A stretch of 64,000 nucleotides of DNA from Candidatus Saccharimonadota bacterium (GCA_009785325.1 WQWN01000004.1:1-64000), one strand, 5' to 3'; shown: positions 1 to 8,870, counted from the stretch's first letter. The notes: generated by a model from the sequence alone, not told the origin. A program made the numbers and translations.

Positions 1-639
1 CAGGATATACCTGCGTACATAACCAGCTCCCAGAATCTTGTTGATCTAGCCGAAAGAGTCTATTTCAACCCTATATCGCGGGTACTACTTCGGGATCATT
101 CTTCATTTGGAAGACGTATAGAAAGATACCAGGAAGCTATACTAGTATTGGAGTTTTACTCAACTCGCAGCATCGTACCTAATAGTTTCCGCGACGCATC
201 TCGCCGCCCACTAGTGCATGGCACGATGATACCGCGACTATTGTACGAAGCAGCAAACGAGCTTGGGTTCACGGGTATCTCGACAGTATACAACGACGCC
301 ATAGAAGCATACAGTCTACAACTATCCGCTTCTGTACGCGCCCATAACGAGATTTTAGGGTTAACTCTATCCACAGTCAGAACTATCAGTATTAGATATC
401 TGATTGAAGGTGGAGTAGGAACTCAGATTCCATTTCACACCCCAACATGGGACAATAAGCGTCCAATCTCTTTCGCGTGGACGGCAGAGAGATTTCATTT
501 CTCTGACAGTTCAGCTGTGGTTTTTACAGGATCAGAATGGATCTTAACCCAGCAACAGATCGACGAAATAATCGCAATTATGACTGAGGTCAGAGAAGAA
601 CTGGACGCCCTCGTAAAAGAAAATCCACCCAGAGACTAG
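1..639 (+). CDS. Unknown protein, 5' end outside window
   Basis: The frame starting at base 1 is open without a stop to TAG at 637-639, so at least 212 codons are coding and the real start lies left of the window. The internal TTG at 148 has no ribosome binding site and is not a convincing start. The protein is soluble in appearance, has no obvious membrane segment, and ends in an acidic helix (EVREELDALVKE). I do not recognise the family. A strong terminator follows directly, so this is the last gene of its transcript. Coding direction is + like the following eno, but eno has its own promoter. Confidence 0.6.
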   Translation, partial: QDIPAYITSSQNLVDLAERVYFNPISRVLLRDHSSFGRRIERYQEAILVLEFYSTRSIVPNSFRDASRRPLVHGTMIPRLLYEAANELGFTGISTVYNDAIEAYSLQLSASVRAHNEILGLTLSTVRTISIRYLIEGGVGTQIPFHTPTWDNKRPISFAWTAERFHFSDSSAVVFTGSEWILTQQQIDEIIAIMTEVREELDALVKENPPRD

Positions 640-665
640 GATTCAAACTCATCTACGAACCCCAG

Positions 666-696
666 CAGGCTACTCCATAGTAGCCTGTTTTTCTTT
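666..696 (+). terminator. Intrinsic terminator
   Basis: A perfect 9-bp stem (CAGGCTACT / AGTAGCCTG) with a 4-base loop is followed by TTTTTCTTT. It ends the transcript of the gene that runs in from the left. The T tract runs into the -35 box of the eno promoter. Confidence 0.9.
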
Positions 697-724
697 GTCA
701 AAACCCACTATAAACCTGTATAAT
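695..724 (+). promoter_or_regulatory. eno promoter, leaderless
   Basis: TTGTCA at 695-700 and TATAAT at 719-724 are separated by 18 bases. Only 7 bases lie between the -10 box and the ATG at 732, so transcription should begin at or next to the start codon and the mRNA would have no ribosome binding site. Confidence 0.8.
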
Positions 725-731
725 CATAACC

Positions 732-2105
732 ATGAACAACGAATTTAGCATCTCAAACATCAAATCACGACAAATAATCGACTCTCGCGGCAACCCCACT
801 ATCGAAACAGACGTCATCCTCGCAGGTGGTGGCATCGGTCGCGCCGCAGTTCCGTCTGGCGCCTCCACTGGCTCTGGCGAAGCCCTCGAACTCCGCGACA
901 AAGACGAAACAAAATACGGCGGCAAAGGCGTCCTAAAAGCCGTCGAAAACGTCAACACTACCATCCGCTCCGCCCTCCTCGGCCGCGACGCTACTGACCA
1001 AAACGCCATCGACCAATTTATGATTAATCTCGACGCCACCGAAAACAAATCCGCTCTTGGAGCTAACGCCATCCTCTCTGTTTCTCTAGCAGTCGCAAAA
1101 GCCGCTGCTCATCAAAAAGCCACTCCGCTTTTTCGTTATTTCGCCATACTCGCCGAAAACGAAAACCTCAACCTCCCAATACCTATGATCAACGTCATCA
1201 ACGGTGGTGAACACGGTGGCTGGGCAACCGACCCACAAGAATACATGATCATTCCAAAAGGTGCCGAAACTATCCAAGACGCCGTTCGCATGGGCGCTGA
1301 AGTATTTCACGCTCTTGGCAAAATTCTCAAAGAGCGCGGCTATCCCACCACTGTCGGTGACGAAGGCGGCTACGCCCCACCAGTCCAAAACGGCAACGAA
1401 GAGCCATTTGAACTAATCCAGCTTGCCACCGAAAAAGCCGGCTACAAATTTGGCGAAGACATAGTTCTCTCCTCCGACGTCGCCGCTAGCGAATTCTACA
1501 ACCCCGAAACCAGCATCTACACCCTGAAGCGCGACAACGTCACTCGTACCAGCGACGACATGATTAACTGGTATAAATACCTCATCGACAAATACCCAAT
1601 CGTCTCCATCGAAGACGGACTCGCTGAATCAGATTGGGCGGGCTGGCAAAATCTCACTACTCAAACAGGTAAAGTCCTCATCACTCCAGAACTTCAAGAA
1701 GCTCACGAAAAAGACCCCGAAAACAACCCTCTCCCACAACCCGCCTCCCCTCTCAATCACCTACAAATCGTCGGCGACGACCTCCTCGTCACAAACCCAA
1801 AGCTCCTACAAAAAGCTATCGACGAAAAATCCTGCAATTCTATTTTGATCAAAGTCAACCAAATCGGTACTCTCACCGAAACCATCCAGGCTGTCAACCT
1901 CGCTAAAAGCAACGGATTTACTGCTGTCATCTCTCACCGTTCTGGCGAAACCGAAGACACCACTATCGCCCACCTCGCCGTCGGCCTCGGAGCAGGGCAG
2001 ATCAAAACTGGCTCTATGTCACGCTCCGACCGTATCGCGAAATACAACGAACTTCTCCGTATCTCCGAAATCGCTCCAGAACTCCCCCTAGCTAAGCCGT
2101 TTTAG
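732..2105 (+). CDS. eno: Enolase
   Basis: Converts 2-phosphoglycerate to phosphoenolpyruvate in glycolysis; cytoplasmic. The 457 residues cover the whole family. Visible motifs are the N-terminal SRGNPTIETDV, the Mg-binding stretch around VSIEDGLAESDW, the catalytic lysine in LIKVNQIGTLTE and the loop SHRSGETEDTTIA. The conserved active-site stretch normally NGGAHADN reads NGGEHGGWATDPQEYM, and there is a short acidic and proline-rich insertion near residue 330 (KDPENNPLPQPASP); both are unlike common enolases, but the catalytic set is present. The ATG at 732 is fixed by the -10 box 7 bases upstream. Its stop overlaps the stop of ligA, which converges from the other strand. Confidence 0.97.
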   Translation: MNNEFSISNIKSRQIIDSRGNPTIETDVILAGGGIGRAAVPSGASTGSGEALELRDKDETKYGGKGVLKAVENVNTTIRSALLGRDATDQNAIDQFMINLDATENKSALGANAILSVSLAVAKAAAHQKATPLFRYFAILAENENLNLPIPMINVINGGEHGGWATDPQEYMIIPKGAETIQDAVRMGAEVFHALGKILKERGYPTTVGDEGGYAPPVQNGNEEPFELIQLATEKAGYKFGEDIVLSSDVAASEFYNPETSIYTLKRDNVTRTSDDMINWYKYLIDKYPIVSIEDGLAESDWAGWQNLTTQTGKVLITPELQEAHEKDPENNPLPQPASPLNHLQIVGDDLLVTNPKLLQKAIDEKSCNSILIKVNQIGTLTETIQAVNLAKSNGFTAVISHRSGETEDTTIAHLAVGLGAGQIKTGSMSRSDRIAKYNELLRISEIAPELPLAKPF

Positions 2106-4120
2106 ACCCTAATCATCTCCAAAAACTCCGCCTCACTAATCACCTGTGTTCCATATTTCTCCGCCTTCGCCCGCTTACTCGCTCCCACACCACCTCCAGC
2201 CACCAAATAATCCGTATCTTTCACTACACTCTTCTGAAAAACACCCCCCAGTCCTCGGATCTTCTCCGCCGCTTCATCACGCCCCATCGACTCCAGTGTC
2301 CCCGTCACGACGAAGCTTTTCCCCGCCAACTTCCCCGAACTTCGATCTTCATAAACAGGCTTCACCCCTGCCTCACTCAGCAGCTTATCCACTAGCTTCG
2401 CATTATCTTCATCCGCAAACCACGCCAAAATCGATTCCGCCACCACTTTCCCTACACCATCTACTCCCTCCAAATCAGACAATCCCGCCTCCGCCAGCTT
2501 CTCAAAACTCCCAAAAACCCTCGCCAGATCTTCCGCCGTTTGCGCTCCCACGTGTCGTATCCCTAGCGCCGCGATAAACTTCCCGAGCTCCGGCTGCCGC
2601 CGTGCCTGCACCGCCTCCACCAAATTCCGCGCACTCACCTCCCCAAACCTCTCCAGTGCCGCCACATCCTCAACTTTCAGCAAATATAAATCCGCAATAT
2701 CTTTCACTAGTCCCGCCTCCACTAGCGCCACCACATTCTTCTCACCCAGTCCTTCGATATTCATCGCCCCGCGACTCGCATAATACTCCAGTGACTTCTT
2801 CAAAATCAAATCCCCACTCGCCCCCTTCACTCGATAAACTACATCTCCATCCGCCCTCTCAAATTCCAACTCAGGATACTGCTCACTGAGAGCCGTCTCG
2901 TAACTAAACTCCTCCGCCCCAGCAGGCCTAAGTTCCACCAAAACCCTCTCCACCTGCGGAATTATATCCCCCGCCTTATAGATCACCACTGTATCTCCCA
3001 CTCGCACATCCAGTCGCGCAATCTCATCCGCGTTATGTAAACTCGCATGTTTCACCGTCGTCCCCGCCAACTTTACAGGATCAAACACTGCCACTGGCGT
3101 CGCCGCTCCAGTCCGCCCGATCGAAATCACAATATCTTTCACTACTGTCGCCGTCTCCTCTGCCGCAAACTTAAACGCTACCGCCCCTCTCGGCGCCTTC
3201 CCCACCACACCCAACTTCTTAAACACCTCTCTATTATTTACTTTCACCACCGCCCCGTCCGTCCCAAAAGCCAAGCCATCCCGCACTCCCTCCAGTTCCT
3301 TCACATACTCTACCACTTCTTCGATACTCTTCAGTACCTTCCGCTTCCCGCTCGTCTCAAACCCCATTTCCTCCAGCGCTCCCACTCTACTATCCACACT
3401 CTTCGCCTCCACTTCGTCCCAGACAAATTCATCGTACGCCAAAAACCTCAACTTCCTTCCTTTTACCACTCCCGCATCCAGTTGTCTTATCGTCCCCGCC
3501 GCCAAATTCCTCGGATTCGCAAACTCTTTCTCTTCCAACTCTCGCTGCTTCACATTCAATTCCTCGAAGTCCATCTTCGAAATCACAATCTCCCCCCTCA
3601 CTTCCAACCTATCCACACCCTTCCCTTTGAGTTCACGCGGCACATTCTCAATCTCCATCACATTCTCCGTCACATCCTCACCTATCTTCCCGTCACCTCT
3701 CGTCACCGCCCGCACCAACTTTCCACCCTCATAAATCAACGCACACGCCAGTCCGTCCATCTTAATGTCACACAGGTATCCATCATACTCCTCCTCCGAC
3801 ACCAACTTCGCTATCCTATCTCGCCACGCCAACAACTCTCCCTCATCAAAAACATCACTTAAACTCATCATCGGCACTGCATGCTTCACTTTCGCGAACT
3901 TCTCCGACGCTCGCCCCGCCACTTTCTGCGTTGGACTGTCCACCGTCACCAGTTCAGGCCATTCCTCCTCCAGGTCCGCCAATTCCCGCTTCAACACATC
4001 CGCCGCCGCTTCACTCATCGTCGATTCATCAAGTACGTGATACTTATACCGATATTCCTCTATCAGTTTCCTGAGATTCTCTACCCGCTCGACTACATCA
4101 CGCGGGGCTCGACCCGTCAT
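2102..4120 (-). CDS. ligA: NAD-dependent DNA ligase LigA, zinc finger lost
   Basis: Seals nicks in replication and repair using NAD+. The 672 residues carry the adenylation domain with the nucleotidyl lysine in KMDG (K120), then TRGDGKIGEDVT, the OB fold, helix-hairpin-helix repeats (about 450-575) and a C-terminal BRCT domain (about 595-672, with VVTGTLESMGRDEA). Where other LigA proteins have four zinc-binding cysteines just before the NIEGLG motif there are none: the stretch reads ALSEQYPEL and ASGDLILKK. Only two cysteines occur in the whole protein, both near the active site. The start lies 23 bases inside the preceding membrane-protein gene, suggesting translational coupling with it. 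Confidence 0.95.
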   Translation of the reverse strand: MTGRAPRDVVERVENLRKLIEEYRYKYHVLDESTMSEAAADVLKRELADLEEEWPELVTVDSPTQKVAGRASEKFAKVKHAVPMMSLSDVFDEGELLAWRDRIAKLVSEEEYDGYLCDIKMDGLACALIYEGGKLVRAVTRGDGKIGEDVTENVMEIENVPRELKGKGVDRLEVRGEIVISKMDFEELNVKQRELEEKEFANPRNLAAGTIRQLDAGVVKGRKLRFLAYDEFVWDEVEAKSVDSRVGALEEMGFETSGKRKVLKSIEEVVEYVKELEGVRDGLAFGTDGAVVKVNNREVFKKLGVVGKAPRGAVAFKFAAEETATVVKDIVISIGRTGAATPVAVFDPVKLAGTTVKHASLHNADEIARLDVRVGDTVVIYKAGDIIPQVERVLVELRPAGAEEFSYETALSEQYPELEFERADGDVVYRVKGASGDLILKKSLEYYASRGAMNIEGLGEKNVVALVEAGLVKDIADLYLLKVEDVAALERFGEVSARNLVEAVQARRQPELGKFIAALGIRHVGAQTAEDLARVFGSFEKLAEAGLSDLEGVDGVGKVVAESILAWFADEDNAKLVDKLLSEAGVKPVYEDRSSGKLAGKSFVVTGTLESMGRDEAAEKIRGLGGVFQKSVVKDTDYLVAGGGVGASKRAKAEKYGTQVISEAEFLEMIRV

Positions 4121-5270
4121 CGATCAACTTTCTGTACATCATGTACATATATGTCGCCATAAAAATCACACTGATCGCCGTCATAAATATCAACGCCACA
4201 GGCACGATCGGCCACCCCCACATGAAATCCACCACCCCCTTAATCCAGCTATCAAACATAATTATCGGGATCATAATCACCGCCCACATCAGCGCCATCA
4301 TAATCAGTCCAAAAAACGTCCTAAGGATAACTCGCAGACGCCGCCCGATCACCAAATCTCCCGCAATCTTCACTGCTTCCAACGGATACATTCCAGGTAT
4401 AGTCACCGTTATCAGAGCCAAAATCGTCCCCGTAATCAAATATAGAGAAATCAACACCAAAACTCCCGCAAAGACCCAGAAAAGCACTCCGTAAAACGGC
4501 TCACTCAAAAAGTCTGTCGCCACCGCCGCTGAATACGCGATAAATGCTACTAGCGCAGGAATCGCCTGAATAAACAACATTACTAACACCAGAGCTGTCG
4601 AGATAATCGGCGCAAACGCATTATATAGTCCATCTCGCATCCGTACTTTATTCCCCGCCATGATATTCCGCAACAACCACACCGTCGCCAGCCACATCAT
4701 CAGAAAAATAATCGCACCAAAAACCTGCTGTACTTCACTCGGAGAAGTATTCAGTCCACCGGTCGTCGCTGTCGAGATTAGCAAAAGCCCCGCCCGTCCA
4801 ATCTGTCCAAAATCCCCGCCCATCACACTCTCTGTCGTTTCATCTAACGCATCCGCCAGACTCGCATACATATCCTGACTCATCATCCCTACCAGTAGAA
4901 TATTCAAAATCCCCAGCACTAAAATCAACACCCCAAACAATTTCTTATTTCGCCCGATCATCCCAAACACACTACCTGTAAACGCAAAATACCCCGGCAT
5001 TTTCATCGACCGCTCATAATCCCTCTTGTCTGTCTTTCTGAAACTTCGATGCGGTCGCCGCGCCCGATATTTCTGTGCACGCATCGCAATATACAACCCG
5101 ATTCTCTTAAAAAACCGCCCCACTACAAACAAAACTCTCAGTGGTAAGCTTTTTTTCGCAACTTTTTCGCTATCACTAGTTTTTTTACCACCCTTCCCTC
5201 TAGTTGACTTTTTCACAACACCCACACTCTTCTTTTCAGTTCCTCCCGCCTTCACACTCCGCCTCGTCAT
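4098..5270 (-). CDS. Multi-pass membrane protein, unknown
   Basis: 390 residues with a very basic cytoplasmic N-terminus (Lys-rich, about 1-90) followed by about six or seven hydrophobic segments, including FGVLILVLGILNILLVG near 115 and a cluster of long ones from 190 to the C-terminus. I do not recognise the family. Its ATG overlaps the TGA of htpX by one base, with AAGGGGAG as ribosome binding site inside the end of htpX, and ligA starts within its 3' end, so it is part of the lemA-htpX transcript. The link with HtpX may mean a role in membrane quality control, but that is inferred from position only. Confidence 0.8.
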   Translation of the reverse strand: MTRRSVKAGGTEKKSVGVVKKSTRGKGGKKTSDSEKVAKKSLPLRVLFVVGRFFKRIGLYIAMRAQKYRARRPHRSFRKTDKRDYERSMKMPGYFAFTGSVFGMIGRNKKLFGVLILVLGILNILLVGMMSQDMYASLADALDETTESVMGGDFGQIGRAGLLLISTATTGGLNTSPSEVQQVFGAIIFLMMWLATVWLLRNIMAGNKVRMRDGLYNAFAPIISTALVLVMLFIQAIPALVAFIAYSAAVATDFLSEPFYGVLFWVFAGVLVLISLYLITGTILALITVTIPGMYPLEAVKIAGDLVIGRRLRVILRTFFGLIMMALMWAVIMIPIIMFDSWIKGVVDFMWGWPIVPVALIFMTAISVIFMATYMYMMYRKLIDDGSSPA

Positions 5271-6154
5271 CAGAATCTCCCCTTCATTTCCGCTAATCGC
5301 TCAATCCTCTGTTCAATCGGCGGATGCGTACTAAACAACCCACTCACAAACCCTTTCTTCAGCGGGCTACTAATAAACATCGCTTCCGTCGCCGAATTCT
5401 GTTGTTTCATCGGCTTCCCGTAGCTCTGTAATTTCGCCAGCGCCGACTTCATCCCTTCAGGATATCTCGTCATCATCGCCGCCGAAGCATCCGCCAGATA
5501 CTCCCTCCGCCGACTCACCGCCATCTGCACCATCATCGCAAAAATCGGCGACAAAATCATCACCGCCAACCCAATCACAATCAAAATCGCCCCGCCGTTC
5601 CCATTCCCACTCCGCCGATTCCCCCCTCCCATCAACATCCTTCCCACCATCCAGCTCAACATTCCCACCAAACACGTCAACCCAAACACAACCATACTCA
5701 CCCGGATATCATAATTCTTCACATGTGCCATCTCATGCGCCATCACCGCCCTCAGCTCCTCATCATCCATAATATCCAAAAGTCCCGTCGTCGCCCCTAC
5801 CTTCGCACTTTCTGGATTTTTCCCCATTGCAAAAGCATTCGGCGCCGGATCATTAATCACACAAACTTCCGGCATCGGCAGCCCCTCAGAAATCGCCAAA
5901 TTCTCCACAATATTATACAACCGCGGATTATCATTCCGATCAATCACCCGCGCTCCCGTCATCGCCATCATCACCCTAGTCGCCACAAAATACTGCACCA
6001 ACGCATACACGCTCGAAGCCACCAACACCCCCACCGCAATCCACCAATCTTCAAACACCCAAGCTACCAAAGCCCCAATCCCCCCAATTATCACCACAAA
6101 GAGAAACATCACCAATACAGTATTTCTCTTATTCGCCGCTATCGCACTATACAT
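5270..6154 (-). CDS. htpX: HtpX-like membrane zinc protease (M48)
   Basis: Membrane metalloprotease that degrades damaged membrane proteins. The 294 residues show two N-terminal membrane helices (about 12-60), the zinc-binding HEMAH motif at 140-144, two further helices at about 155-215, and the third-ligand region RREYLADASAAMMT near 217. The HtpX signature NAFAMGKNPESAKV is present. It lies in the order lemA - small ORF - htpX, a pairing of LemA and HtpX seen in many bacteria. The start has an AGGAAG/AAAAGG element inside the preceding 35-codon ORF, which overlaps it by 8 bases. Confidence 0.95.
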   Translation of the reverse strand: MYSAIAANKRNTVLVMFLFVVIIGGIGALVAWVFEDWWIAVGVLVASSVYALVQYFVATRVMMAMTGARVIDRNDNPRLYNIVENLAISEGLPMPEVCVINDPAPNAFAMGKNPESAKVGATTGLLDIMDDEELRAVMAHEMAHVKNYDIRVSMVVFGLTCLVGMLSWMVGRMLMGGGNRRSGNGNGGAILIVIGLAVMILSPIFAMMVQMAVSRRREYLADASAAMMTRYPEGMKSALAKLQSYGKPMKQQNSATEAMFISSPLKKGFVSGLFSTHPPIEQRIERLAEMKGRF

Positions 6155-6254
6155 TCTGCCTTTTCTTCCTCATACCCGCCACAGCCAGCCTCATCATCCA
6201 TATCACTAGCGCCGCAGTCACCATCCCTTCAAAAAAACAACGCCACTCCATCAT
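6147..6254 (-). CDS. Small membrane ORF between lemA and htpX
   Basis: A 35-codon ORF fills the otherwise empty gap between lemA and htpX. It starts ATG-ATG six bases after the lemA stop and its TAG overlaps the htpX start by 8 bases. The peptide has one hydrophobic helix (MVTAALVIWMMRLAVAG) followed by a basic tail (MRKKRQN), as expected for a tiny type of membrane protein with its C-terminus inside. Translation could be coupled to lemA; the G5 run before the ATG is a weak ribosome binding site. I do not know its function, and it could simply be a spacer carrying the htpX ribosome binding site. Confidence 0.45.
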   Translation of the reverse strand: MMEWRCFFEGMVTAALVIWMMRLAVAGMRKKRQNV

Positions 6255-6260
6255 AACCCC

Positions 6261-6824
6261 CTAAAACTTCACCTTCGGAGCTTCTTCCAGCTTCGCCCGA
6301 TCCTCCACCTCAAAGAATTCTTTCTCCGTAAATCCCAGCTTCTTCGCAAACACATTACTAGGAAACACCTTAATTTTCACATTCAAATCCCTCACCCCCG
6401 CATTATAAAACCGCCGTGCCGCCTGCAATTTATTCTCACTATCCTGCAACTTATTCTGCAGGTCTACGAAATTCTCACTAGCCCTTAGTTGTGGATACCC
6501 CTCCGCCACCGCAAACAACCTCCCCATCGCCTGCGTCATTTCTCCCTGTGCCGCCGCAGCTGCCTTCACATCATTCCCAGCACCCATCATCCCACTCCGC
6601 GCCTTCGTCACCTCCTCAAAAACCCCCTTCTCATGCGCCGCATATCCCTTCACCGACTCGATCACATTCGGTATCAAATCCGCCCGAAACTTCAATTGCA
6701 CCGTGATATCACTCCACGCCTCATTCACTCGCTCATTCAGCCTTACTAGCCCATTATAAGTCACCCAAAGTACCAACAAAATCAAAACCACCACCCCGAT
6801 CGCTATCCAAATCCCAATATGCAT
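6261..6824 (-). CDS. lemA: LemA family protein
   Basis: 187 residues: an N-terminal transmembrane helix (IGIWIAIGVVVLILLVLWV) then the LemA helical domain with LNERVNEAWSDI, RADLIPNVIESVKGYA and a C-terminal FNAGVRDLN-like motif (RRFYNAGVRDLNVKI). LemA proteins are membrane-anchored four-helix proteins of unclear function that often sit next to HtpX-type proteases. The ATG has AAGGAG at a good distance, and a TGGTATAAT extended -10 box lies about 25 bases upstream on the minus strand (6850-6855), so this is the first gene of the lemA-htpX-4098-ligA operon. Confidence 0.95.
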   Translation of the reverse strand: MHIGIWIAIGVVVLILLVLWVTYNGLVRLNERVNEAWSDITVQLKFRADLIPNVIESVKGYAAHEKGVFEEVTKARSGMMGAGNDVKAAAAAQGEMTQAMGRLFAVAEGYPQLRASENFVDLQNKLQDSENKLQAARRFYNAGVRDLNVKIKVFPSNVFAKKLGFTEKEFFEVEDRAKLEEAPKVKF

Positions 6825-6895
6825 ATCTTCTCCTTAATTTTATACCCCAATTATACCACAGCCACCTCCTCCGCATACACCCAAATACCTCAACC

Positions 6896-6924
6896 TTGCA
6901 TATACAGCCGTATTATGATATAAT
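6896..6924 (+). promoter_or_regulatory. Promoter with TGN-extended -10
   Basis: TTGCAT at 6896-6901, a 17-base spacer and TATAAT at 6919-6924, preceded by TGA. Transcription would start near 6931, giving an 80-base leader with the ribosome binding site AAGGAGG at 6998-7004, 7 bases before the ATG at 7012. Confidence 0.8.
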
Positions 6925-7011
6925 CTCATTATCGACCTTATGAGCTCGCGTAACTTTACACCTTTGATACGACCCTATTTTCCTAAAATCCCAAACTAAG
7001 GAGGCCAACAT

Positions 7012-7431
7012 ATGCCATTTGCAAAACCCCCAGCTCAATCAGACCAACTCTTAAGACTTGCAGAAAACTATCACCACCTCAAGCTAGACAGCGTGAGATG
7101 GCGCAAGTACCACTCCAAACTCACGCAAAAGTTCCATTTCAACAAGTTTGACACCGTCGAACTTCTCACGAGCCAAATTGGTCCACTGCTCAAAAATATC
7201 GGCGACAGCAGAGAGACACCTATTGTTTTACCCGAATTCACTCTGTCAGTCACTGCTATTGATCCAAATGCCTCACTCACAGATAAGCTCACTATTTGCT
7301 TTCGTAGCTCAAAACTACCTCAGCAAATCATGGAAGTAAGCAAGATTAACGGACAAGACACTGAGCTTATTACTTTTGCGCCGGACATAGATGCACATAT
7401 CAGCCTCGATAGCGGCAAAACAACAGAGTAG
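7012..7431 (+). CDS. Unknown 139-residue protein
   Basis: No membrane segment or signal peptide is visible. The N-terminal third is rich in charged and aromatic residues (NYHHLKLDSVRWRKYHSKL) and the rest alternates in a way that suggests beta structure (VLPEFTLSVTAIDP). I do not recognise the family. The start is set by a perfect AAGGAGG. The following gene starts 3 bases after the stop, so the two form one transcript from the promoter at 6896. Codon use is less C-biased than in the neighbouring + strand genes. Confidence 0.7.
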   Translation: MPFAKPPAQSDQLLRLAENYHHLKLDSVRWRKYHSKLTQKFHFNKFDTVELLTSQIGPLLKNIGDSRETPIVLPEFTLSVTAIDPNASLTDKLTICFRSSKLPQQIMEVSKINGQDTELITFAPDIDAHISLDSGKTTE

Positions 7432-7434
7432 ATC

Positions 7435-7920
7435 ATGACTTTCAGTATCGACTCTACAAGTCTACCTGGCTCAAAACCTTCAACCAGTATTCGCCACAGC
7501 CTTGCTTGGCATAACGGTTCTGCACTACTTATGCCATCATCCGTACAGCAAGTCGGATTTATCTACTTAGCTGTTCAAGAACTGCTCCATAATCGCCCTG
7601 AAATTCTTACTGAAACCACTCGCGAAATCCCCCCTTCAAACAAGCCCTTATCCAAAACTAAGCAAAAACGCTTAGAGCGTAACGGCGTTCAGCAGAACAA
7701 GGTTAAGTTAGTTCGCGTCATCCGACCCAAACCAGGAGTATCGCTCACCCCAAAACCTAAGCGCGAATTCACTCGCCATAATGGCAGTTGGGGTGTTCTC
7801 GGTCACTGGCGCACCCTCAAATCAGGTAAAAAGATTTGGGTCAGACCTTATCGAAAAGGCCCTGAGCGCGATAACCCTAACGCGTTCAAGCCTAAAACGT
7901 ATCAATCTAAAACCGATTAA
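7435..7920 (+). CDS. Unknown basic protein with HWR...WVRPY motif
   Basis: 161 residues, strongly basic in the second half (KTKQKRLERNGVQQNKVKLVR). The C-terminal stretch GHWRTLKSGKKIWVRPYRKG resembles a short motif that I recall from hypothetical proteins of phages and mobile elements, but I cannot name a family or confirm this. The start is 3 bases after the stop of the preceding gene with no separate promoter, so the pair is co-transcribed. A terminator follows at once. A nucleic-acid-binding role is possible from the charge alone. Confidence 0.65.
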   Translation: MTFSIDSTSLPGSKPSTSIRHSLAWHNGSALLMPSSVQQVGFIYLAVQELLHNRPEILTETTREIPPSNKPLSKTKQKRLERNGVQQNKVKLVRVIRPKPGVSLTPKPKREFTRHNGSWGVLGHWRTLKSGKKIWVRPYRKGPERDNPNAFKPKTYQSKTD

Positions 7921-7941
7921 TATATCGGTAGTACCAGACCA

Positions 7942-7975
7942 AAAACCGACGCCTAAAAACGTCGGTTTTACTTTT
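7942..7975 (+). terminator. Intrinsic terminator
   Basis: AAAACCGACG and CGTCGGTTTT form a perfect 10-bp stem around an 8-base loop, followed by ACTTTT. It ends the two-gene transcript from 7012. Confidence 0.85.
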
Positions 7976-7990
7976 CCTAATATAATCTCA

Positions 7991-8067
7991 TGGTCGGGAC
8001 GGCGAGATTCGAACTCACGACCCCACGACCCCCAGCCGTGTGCGCTACCAGACTGCGCCACGCCCCG
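7991..8067 (-). tRNA. tRNA-Pro (anticodon GGG)
   Basis: 77 bases including an encoded CCA. The acceptor arm CGGGGCG pairs with CGTCCCG, the anticodon loop is CTGGGGG and the T loop is the usual TTCGAAT. A TAGAAT box about 13 bases upstream on the minus strand is the likely promoter. Confidence 0.95.
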
Positions 8068-8147
8068 ACACTACTACAATTCTAACCTATCTAACCCCGA
8101 AAACAAAAGAAAAGACCGCACATTTATTCGTACGACCTTTAACTCAA

Positions 8148-8747
8148 CTACCCCCAACTAAAGTCATCGCAAAGATCCTTCTCCGCGACAAGAGCAGGTA
8201 TATTTTGCAAGATAGCATCCGCCAGCAGCGCAATAGAATCCACATGAAATAGCGACTCGTATTCATCACGGATAGAACAGACGAAAGACGCTCTTGCGAG
8301 GTCTACCTTCGTACCACCACACAAATGATCCTGAAGTATCCGCCGCATCACAGGTCGATTCGCCGCACCGAGCAACACCAAACGATCAAAAAATCCTCCA
8401 GTCCTTACCCCTTTAACTAAATGTTTTCTCTGTATCACCCAACCCCTAGACACTATTTCGCGTAGCGTACTGTCTTCCTCGTACTCACACGCCGACAATA
8501 TACAGCCTCCTGTAGGTTCGTTCAGACAGACAACCACATAGCTCTTCTCATCGTTTTCTACAATGAGCGCAGATTTTATACTCCAGAAGCAAGTCACTGT
8601 ACCTGGACCGTCTGCATAATTAACACGAATATCCACCGCGTCACCTTCTAAGAACTTGTACTCTCTTACGCCATTCATCCTTGACATACGTTGATATGTC
8701 GCCCGCAAAAGCTCCGCAGACCTAAGACCACAAAATTTTTTCGGCAT
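8148..8747 (-). CDS. Unknown 199-residue protein
   Basis: A soluble, mixed alpha/beta protein with five to seven cysteines and no membrane segment. I do not recognise it. A longer frame begins with GTG at 8774, but GAGGAGGGG lies within that stretch and 4 bases before the ATG at 8747, so translation should start there (MPKKFCGLRS). A TATAAT box near 8811 on the minus strand gives a leader of roughly 60 bases. It is a single-gene unit, convergent with nothing and divergent from the trmH-type gene. Confidence 0.65.
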   Translation of the reverse strand: MPKKFCGLRSAELLRATYQRMSRMNGVREYKFLEGDAVDIRVNYADGPGTVTCFWSIKSALIVENDEKSYVVVCLNEPTGGCILSACEYEEDSTLREIVSRGWVIQRKHLVKGVRTGGFFDRLVLLGAANRPVMRRILQDHLCGGTKVDLARASFVCSIRDEYESLFHVDSIALLADAILQNIPALVAEKDLCDDFSWG

Positions 8748-8870
8748 ACTACCCCTCCTCGTAAAAGTTCTCACCTAGTCACACCAGATGTGCCGCAGAT
8801 TATATCATAAATTCCACGTATTAGCCACTACTCCATAGCAACCTCAAAATCCATGCTAAAATACCTTTAT

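Noticed and set aside
3047-3862. Long + strand frames opposite ligA, uvrA, glyA and other minus strand genes
   Set aside because: They are rich in His, Arg, Ser and Pro, as expected for the complement of G-rich codons, lack ribosome binding sites or nearby -10 boxes, and lie opposite genes with clear families.
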